From the NCBI RefSeq assembly GCF_021654795.1, contig NZ_AP025344.1, positions 3,162,501-3,226,500 on the forward strand: a stretch of DNA of 64,000 nt, given 5' to 3'. This DNA is from Paenibacillus dendritiformis. Its GTDB lineage: Bacteria; Bacillota; Bacilli; Paenibacillales; Paenibacillaceae. The stretch's first letter is position 1. The number at the start of each line of letters is the position of its first letter. Positions 59,983 to 64,000 of this stretch are shown one piece after another. The notes under the pieces were generated by a model, which searched no databases, had not been told where the DNA came from, and saw nothing but the letters and a program-made list of their open reading frames with translations. A program made the position numbers and the translations under genes.

Positions 59983-60151
59983 GCTCCCTGACCGAATGGG
60001 AGAGTGTTGTGCATATACGGGTTCCTGACTAGATAGGAGAATGGTTAAAAGACTTTGCATGTTACCGTTCCTGACCAAGTGGGAGAATGGTGTAAAGGAG
60101 TTCTGCATATTTCCGTTCCTGACCGAAGGGGAGAGTGCAGGTAAGGAGCAC
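59983..60151. repeat. Tandem repeat of about 46-48 bp, about 4 copies
   Basis: Copies begin near 59983, 60022, 60068 and 60116. Each has CTGACC (or CTGACT), GGGAGAATGG and TGCATAT-like parts. They have diverged by 20-30 percent by eye. Confidence 0.65.
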
Positions 60152-60183
60152 TACCCCTAACCTATATGTACTCCCAGGCAGCG

Positions 60184-60217
60184 AAAAAAGCCCGATGCAC
60201 AAGCATGCATCAGGCTG
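60184..60217 (-). terminator. Terminator of the ABC-transport operon
   Basis: On the minus strand AGCCTGATGCA pairs with TGCATCGGGCT followed by TTTTTT, about 60 bases after the fused gene stop. It is strong and remains after the deletion. Confidence 0.85.
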
Positions 60218-60275
60218 ACAGTCAAGCCGGGCCAAGTCAAGCCGTGTTCAAGCGGAAGCGGCTTTGCCCTATTCC

Positions 60276-61316
60276 TTAATGGCGCCGATCATGACGCCCT
60301 TGACGAAGTATTTTTGCAGGATAAGGCGCGCCGACTAGCTCGAACTCCGGATGGGAGCCCTTCATCAGATTCGTGTACCGTCCGACCCCCGAACCATTAT
60401 ACGTGACGAGCGAGCCCAGCACATTGCTCGTCATCTTCGCATCCTGCAGCTTGCCGTCGGTCGTGGCGTAATCTTTATCCAGCAATCCTTCCTTATACCA
60501 GCGGTTCAGCATCGTCAAGTAATCCTTGTATTCCGGCTGAATCGGCCCGTACCGGATCTCGTCGCCTTCCCGGTAGAAGCCGTCGGTAATGCCGAACGCG
60601 CCCACGAACGCGACATTAATATCCCGCAGCAGGAACGGGATTTCATCCTTCTTCCCGTTGCCGTTCGGATCGCCGTCCCGGAAGGCGACGAGCATCTTCT
60701 CCCACTCCTCGATTGTCGCCGGCACCGGCAGGCCGAGCTTGTCGAGCCAATCCTTCCGAATCGTCGGCCCCATGAACGTCAGCAGCTCTTCATCCGGGCG
60801 CAGGAACGGAAAGACGTAAATATTTCCTTCATCGGTCGTGACCGGCTTTTTCAGATCGGGCCGCGCCTCCAGCACCGCCTTCAGATTCGGGGCATGCTGG
60901 TCGATCAGCTCATTCAAGCGGAGAATGCGCTTCTCCTTAATCGCTTGATCCGGCCCCTTCGCGACGCCTCCCCATGTGTACTCGATGACATCCGGCAGCT
61001 TGCCGGAAGCGAGCATCAGATTGAATTGATCGGCTTCCTGCCCGGCGGGCGGGTGCTGGAACGTGACCTTCGTTCCGGTCCGCTTCTCCAGCTCCTGATA
61101 CGCCCCCATCTCGCTGAAGCTCTTCATGACGGTGCCGGCATTCCCGATCGGGGCCCAGTACGTCAAGGATGCGGGATACGGCACTTCACCCGCCGGCGTA
61201 TCGGCCCCTGGCTCCGCCGCCTGCTCCGTCTTCCCGCTGCATGCGGCCAGCATCCCCGTCAGCATCACGAGAGACAGCAGCGTCAGAATCGTACGTCGCC
61301 ATAATAATTGTTGCAT
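60276..61316 (-). pseudogene. ABC sugar-binding lipoprotein truncated and fused to a permease tail
   Basis: A 346-residue remnant of an extracellular solute-binding protein (LipO/YtcQ-like, normally about 500-560 residues). The lipobox is LTGMLAACSG. The body (PYPASLTYWAPIGNAGTVMK, then DGDPNGNGKKDEIPFLLRD) is typical. After FELVGAPYP the frame is foreign; another frame there reads LQKYFVKGVMIGAIKE and stops, which is the C-terminal end of the operon's second permease. A deletion thus joined the two genes and removed the rest. GGGAGGT precedes ATG 61316. Confidence 0.8.
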
Positions 61317-61467
61317 GACAAGACCTCCCATCGAATGTGGTATTCCATTTCGGTGATTGGCGAAAGCCTGCTTCCACTATAGCGATCCGTTCAGCGGACG
61401 GTAAGTAAACGTTTTCAATATTGGTTAGCGGATGGTACGATTCCGGGTATACCGTTGTTAAGATCGG

Positions 61468-63819
61468 TTAACCGTTCTTCCGATCGTCTTGTCCGGCCAG
61501 CATCTCGCGGTATTTGCCGGGCGTGACGCCCTCGTGCTTTTTGAAGAAACGCAGGAAGCCGACATCGCTCGCATAGCCGACCCGCTGCGCGATGTCCGAG
61601 ATCGTCAGCCTGCTGTCCGCGAGCAATTGCTTCGCCTCCTCGACCCGCAGCTTGGCGATATATTCGGTGATGTTGCGTCCGCCGTATTTTTTGAAGCAAG
61701 CGGAGATGTAAGGCGAGGTCATCTCGAACTCGTCCGCCATGACGTTCAGGCTGAAGTTCGGGTCCCGGTAATTCGCCTCGATATAGGCCGTCATTTTGCG
61801 GAGCAGCCGTTCATGATAATCGCTGCGTCCTCTCCATATGTACTGGCAGAGCGTATTATACTGCCGCATAATCCGCTCCTGCATCTCCTCTCCGGCCACG
61901 GGCCGCGCGGTCAGTCCCACCGGGTCGATCGGCGAGCCGAACACCTCCCGATCATCGACTTGAATGCTGTTCGTGATTTTCATTAATGTCGTTAATAACT
62001 CGATCGTCAAGCAGCGGATCCGATCCGGAGTCACCTGCTCCCGCTGCCAATTCAGCTCGAAAATATGCTGCAGCAGCTTCGCCGTCTGTTCCGCGTCGCC
62101 GCTCTTGACGACGTTCATCAGCTGAATTTCCGTCTCGATCGGATAGTGATAATGCGGAGATTGGGCCGCGTCAATCTGTTCATACATCATCGTCGATTCC
62201 GTCCCGTGCACGATCCGGTAATCGAGCGCCATCAGCGCCTCGCTGTAGGCGGCCGCGATCCGATCGATCCCGCGGTGAATCGAGCTGACGCCGCAGGCGA
62301 TGGACAGCTTGAAGCGAAGCTGCGCCGTCTCCTTCAGCGGCAGCAGCAGATCGTCCCGGATCGCGCTGACGGAGGCCGACGATTCCGGAACATTCAGCAG
62401 CACGGCAAGCCGATCGCGCTCCAGCTCAACGATATAGCCCCGCCTCTGCAGCAGCTCATGACCCAGATTCGTCAGCACGAACCGGACCAGACCCCATTCG
62501 CGTTCGGTGTCCCCCTGGATGAATTGCGAGCAATCGGCGATATCGATCAGAATGATGCCGAAGAAATCATGATCGAGCCGGATGTCCATGAAATCGAGGG
62601 TCTCGTTCATCCCGTAAGACAGGTCGACATGGCCGCGAATGAGGCGCGACAGGAAATTCGCCCGCAGCACGGGCGCTTGCTCGGACAAGGTATGCCGCAG
62701 CTTTTCCTCTTCCTCCAAGGTCCGGATGACCGACTGCTTAATCAGATCGAATTCGTCCCGATACATCTCTGAAGATGGCCGCTCCCGCTGCGTCAACACC
62801 TTCGCCACGCTCTTGATCGGCCGATAGTAGCGATAGGCCATCGCATAGGAGCCGCCGATTCCCGCCGCCAGGCAGGCCGTCAGGAGGATGAGGGCCCAGC
62901 GCTTGATGACAAGCACCTCCTGCAGAACCACCTTCTTCGGAATGACCGAGACGTATTCCCAGCCGTTGCTTCCCTTGACGCGCGACAGAACCATCGGCTC
63001 CCCGTCGATCCGCATCTCGTTATTTCCGTTGAACTGCTGCAGATGACGTCGAATGGCGGAGGCCTTATCGCCGATAACCGTTGACATCAGCACCTCCCGC
63101 TTTTCGTTCAGGATCAGGAGCGAGCCGTCATTGACGCCTTCAATCTGCGTTAACAACGCTTTAAGCTGCTGCTCGTCTATCTGGACGAGCAATTGCCCCT
63201 TTATATCCGATACATACTCGTAAGGAAGTGATTGCACGAAGGTGATCATGTTGGACTGGACATTTTCCCGCCTGACGGGTTCGGAAGGCAAATACCGCTT
63301 CGGATGGAGTCCCGTCAGCAGTTGATGGCGGACCCATTCGGCGCTGCGGGCGGTGTAAATGGCGATGCGCGAAAAATAGAGAGAGGCATCCGTCTTCATC
63401 TCGGGGGTCAGAATCATATCGCTCCCTTGGAAATAGACCGCAAAATCATGGATGAAGCTGCTGATGTTTTTGTATTTACTCAGCTCCTTCAAGGCGTCAA
63501 TGACCTTCAACTGCTTCTCCAGCCCTTCGCTGCCGGCATTGTTCAGCAGCCATCTAACCTTGGGATTGAACGCCACCTGGGCCGTCAACTGTTCCACTTC
63601 CTTCAATCTCGAATCCGTAATCTGATTCAACTGCTTGAGCAGCCCGGTGTTCGTTCGGATCGCGTGATTGATCATCATCTCCTCCATGCGGCAGTAAAAA
63701 AGGCCGGCCACCGTCACCGGCAGCAGCAAGACAAGCAGGTAAGAGAGCAGGAGGGTCCAAAAAACGCTCCTCCTCGTCATGCTCCCCCTCCAGACGCGGA
63801 TACTCCAGCGAGCCTTCAT
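61468..63819 (-). CDS. Membrane AraC-type sensor-regulator (YesS/YtdP-like)
   Basis: A 783-residue one-component sensor. A membrane helix near the N-terminus (VFWTLLLSYLLVLLLPVTVA) is followed by an extracellular sensor of about 250 residues, a second helix (LILLTACLAAGIGGSYAMAY), a cytosolic helical linker of about 350 residues, and a C-terminal AraC pair of helix-turn-helices (LNVMADEFEMTSPYISACFK and LTISDIAQRVGYASDVGFLR, then FKKHEGVTPGKYRE). Such proteins activate neighbouring sugar ABC operons on sensing substrate. The solute-binding gene follows 151 bases downstream. AAGGGGGAACAGGG precedes ATG 63819. Confidence 0.88.
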   Translation of the reverse strand: MKARWSIRVWRGSMTRRSVFWTLLLSYLLVLLLPVTVAGLFYCRMEEMMINHAIRTNTGLLKQLNQITDSRLKEVEQLTAQVAFNPKVRWLLNNAGSEGLEKQLKVIDALKELSKYKNISSFIHDFAVYFQGSDMILTPEMKTDASLYFSRIAIYTARSAEWVRHQLLTGLHPKRYLPSEPVRRENVQSNMITFVQSLPYEYVSDIKGQLLVQIDEQQLKALLTQIEGVNDGSLLILNEKREVLMSTVIGDKASAIRRHLQQFNGNNEMRIDGEPMVLSRVKGSNGWEYVSVIPKKVVLQEVLVIKRWALILLTACLAAGIGGSYAMAYRYYRPIKSVAKVLTQRERPSSEMYRDEFDLIKQSVIRTLEEEEKLRHTLSEQAPVLRANFLSRLIRGHVDLSYGMNETLDFMDIRLDHDFFGIILIDIADCSQFIQGDTEREWGLVRFVLTNLGHELLQRRGYIVELERDRLAVLLNVPESSASVSAIRDDLLLPLKETAQLRFKLSIACGVSSIHRGIDRIAAAYSEALMALDYRIVHGTESTMMYEQIDAAQSPHYHYPIETEIQLMNVVKSGDAEQTAKLLQHIFELNWQREQVTPDRIRCLTIELLTTLMKITNSIQVDDREVFGSPIDPVGLTARPVAGEEMQERIMRQYNTLCQYIWRGRSDYHERLLRKMTAYIEANYRDPNFSLNVMADEFEMTSPYISACFKKYGGRNITEYIAKLRVEEAKQLLADSRLTISDIAQRVGYASDVGFLRFFKKHEGVTPGKYREMLAGQDDRKNG

Positions 63820-63952
63820 CCCTGTTCCCCCTTTCCTATTCTTCAAAAAATACGATGGCTTAACTATAATCAATGAGAAGAAGATGCGCCATTTTCAATA
63901 TGGTAAAATAACAGGTACTTATCGCATCAATCCAAGGAAATGAGTGAAGGCC

Positions 63953-64000
63953 ATGCTGACATCATTAGAACAAATCCGCGTGTACAGGGAAGGACACGAC
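63953..64000 (+). CDS. Start of a gene cut by the window edge
   Basis: An ATG at 63953 preceded by GTGAAGG opens a frame of 16 codons (MLTSLEQIRVYREGHD) to the end of the window. It is divergent from the AraC-type regulator, so it may be a carbohydrate gene under its control. The family cannot be told. Confidence 0.5.
   Translation, partial: MLTSLEQIRVYREGHD

Larger units (their letters stand above)
59607..60275. other. Intergenic region with two decaying tandem repeat arrays
   Basis: No gene. It contains the arrays at 59713-59825 and 59983-60151 and the terminator at 60184-60217. The small frames seen are not supported. Confidence 0.55.

Noticed and set aside
60305..60330. A member of the hairpin repeat family (TATTTTTGCAGGA)
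   Set aside because: The bases encode the permease tail LQKYF on the minus strand, which explains the match.

Overview
The window looks like a chromosomal segment of a Paenibacillus-type firmicute. This is inferred from strong AGGAGG-like ribosome binding sites, frequent TTG and GTG starts, mid-50s GC, and the gene set: general stress protein Ctc, MocR-type PdxR, CidA/LrgB, MprF, AbrB-like regulator, bacterial nitric oxide synthase, and a large membrane AraC-type sensor beside a sugar-ABC binding protein. I see no rRNA or tRNA gene, CRISPR array or phage structural gene.

Layout. 0-5 kb: cut secreted protein, FrnE-like oxidoreductase and DoxX protein with twin operators between them, ArsR-type regulator/MFS pair, DedA-type protein. 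5.6-14 kb: OmpR-type two-component system, aminoglycoside-adenylyltransferase-like enzyme, short UvrA-like ATPase, 1.1 kb of non-coding DNA full of a degenerate hairpin repeat, MFS exporter behind a decayed regulator. 14-25 kb: M3-type peptidase, azoreductase with a 43-residue companion, LuxR-type two-component system, VanW-like protein, zinc-ribbon protein behind a clear yybP-ykoY (Mn2+) riboswitch, Eis-like acetyltransferase, VanY-like carboxypeptidase, Ctc, YbjQ. 25-44 kb: PdxR/LysE, GH29 fucosidase, QW-repeat protein, AlkZ-related protein with a WYL regulator, nitric oxide synthase, AbrB-zinc ribbon-HTH protein, small redox and VOC proteins, CidA/LrgB, MprF, and a XerC/D-like recombinase. 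Three dif-like 28-bp sites punctuate this stretch.

44-51 kb is a scarred accessory zone: SodC, then PAP2/methyltransferase/DedA genes damaged by deletions, an aminoglycoside-kinase pseudogene, an IS3-type remnant, an AT-rich formyltransferase gene, a decayed ctaG copy, then intact DUF2243 and ctaG genes. 51.4-56 kb carries a tight dnaE-DUF72-UDG operon that looks like a DNA repair or lesion-bypass unit. 56-64 kb holds an HD phosphohydrolase, Gfo/Idh/MocA dehydrogenase, serine hydrolase, TPR protein, decaying tandem repeats, and an ABC solute-binding gene fused by deletion to the last codons of a permease, still beside its AraC-type sensor regulator.

The best candidates for something undescribed are the Mn2+ riboswitch with two tandem terminators ahead of a zinc-ribbon gene, the dif-like sites beside a recombinase, the WYL/AlkZ-related bicistron with its long perfect operator, and the dnaE-DUF72-UDG operon whose UDG lacks the usual Fe-S cysteines. 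All starts were chosen by eye from ribosome binding sites and family N-termini; no similarity search was run.
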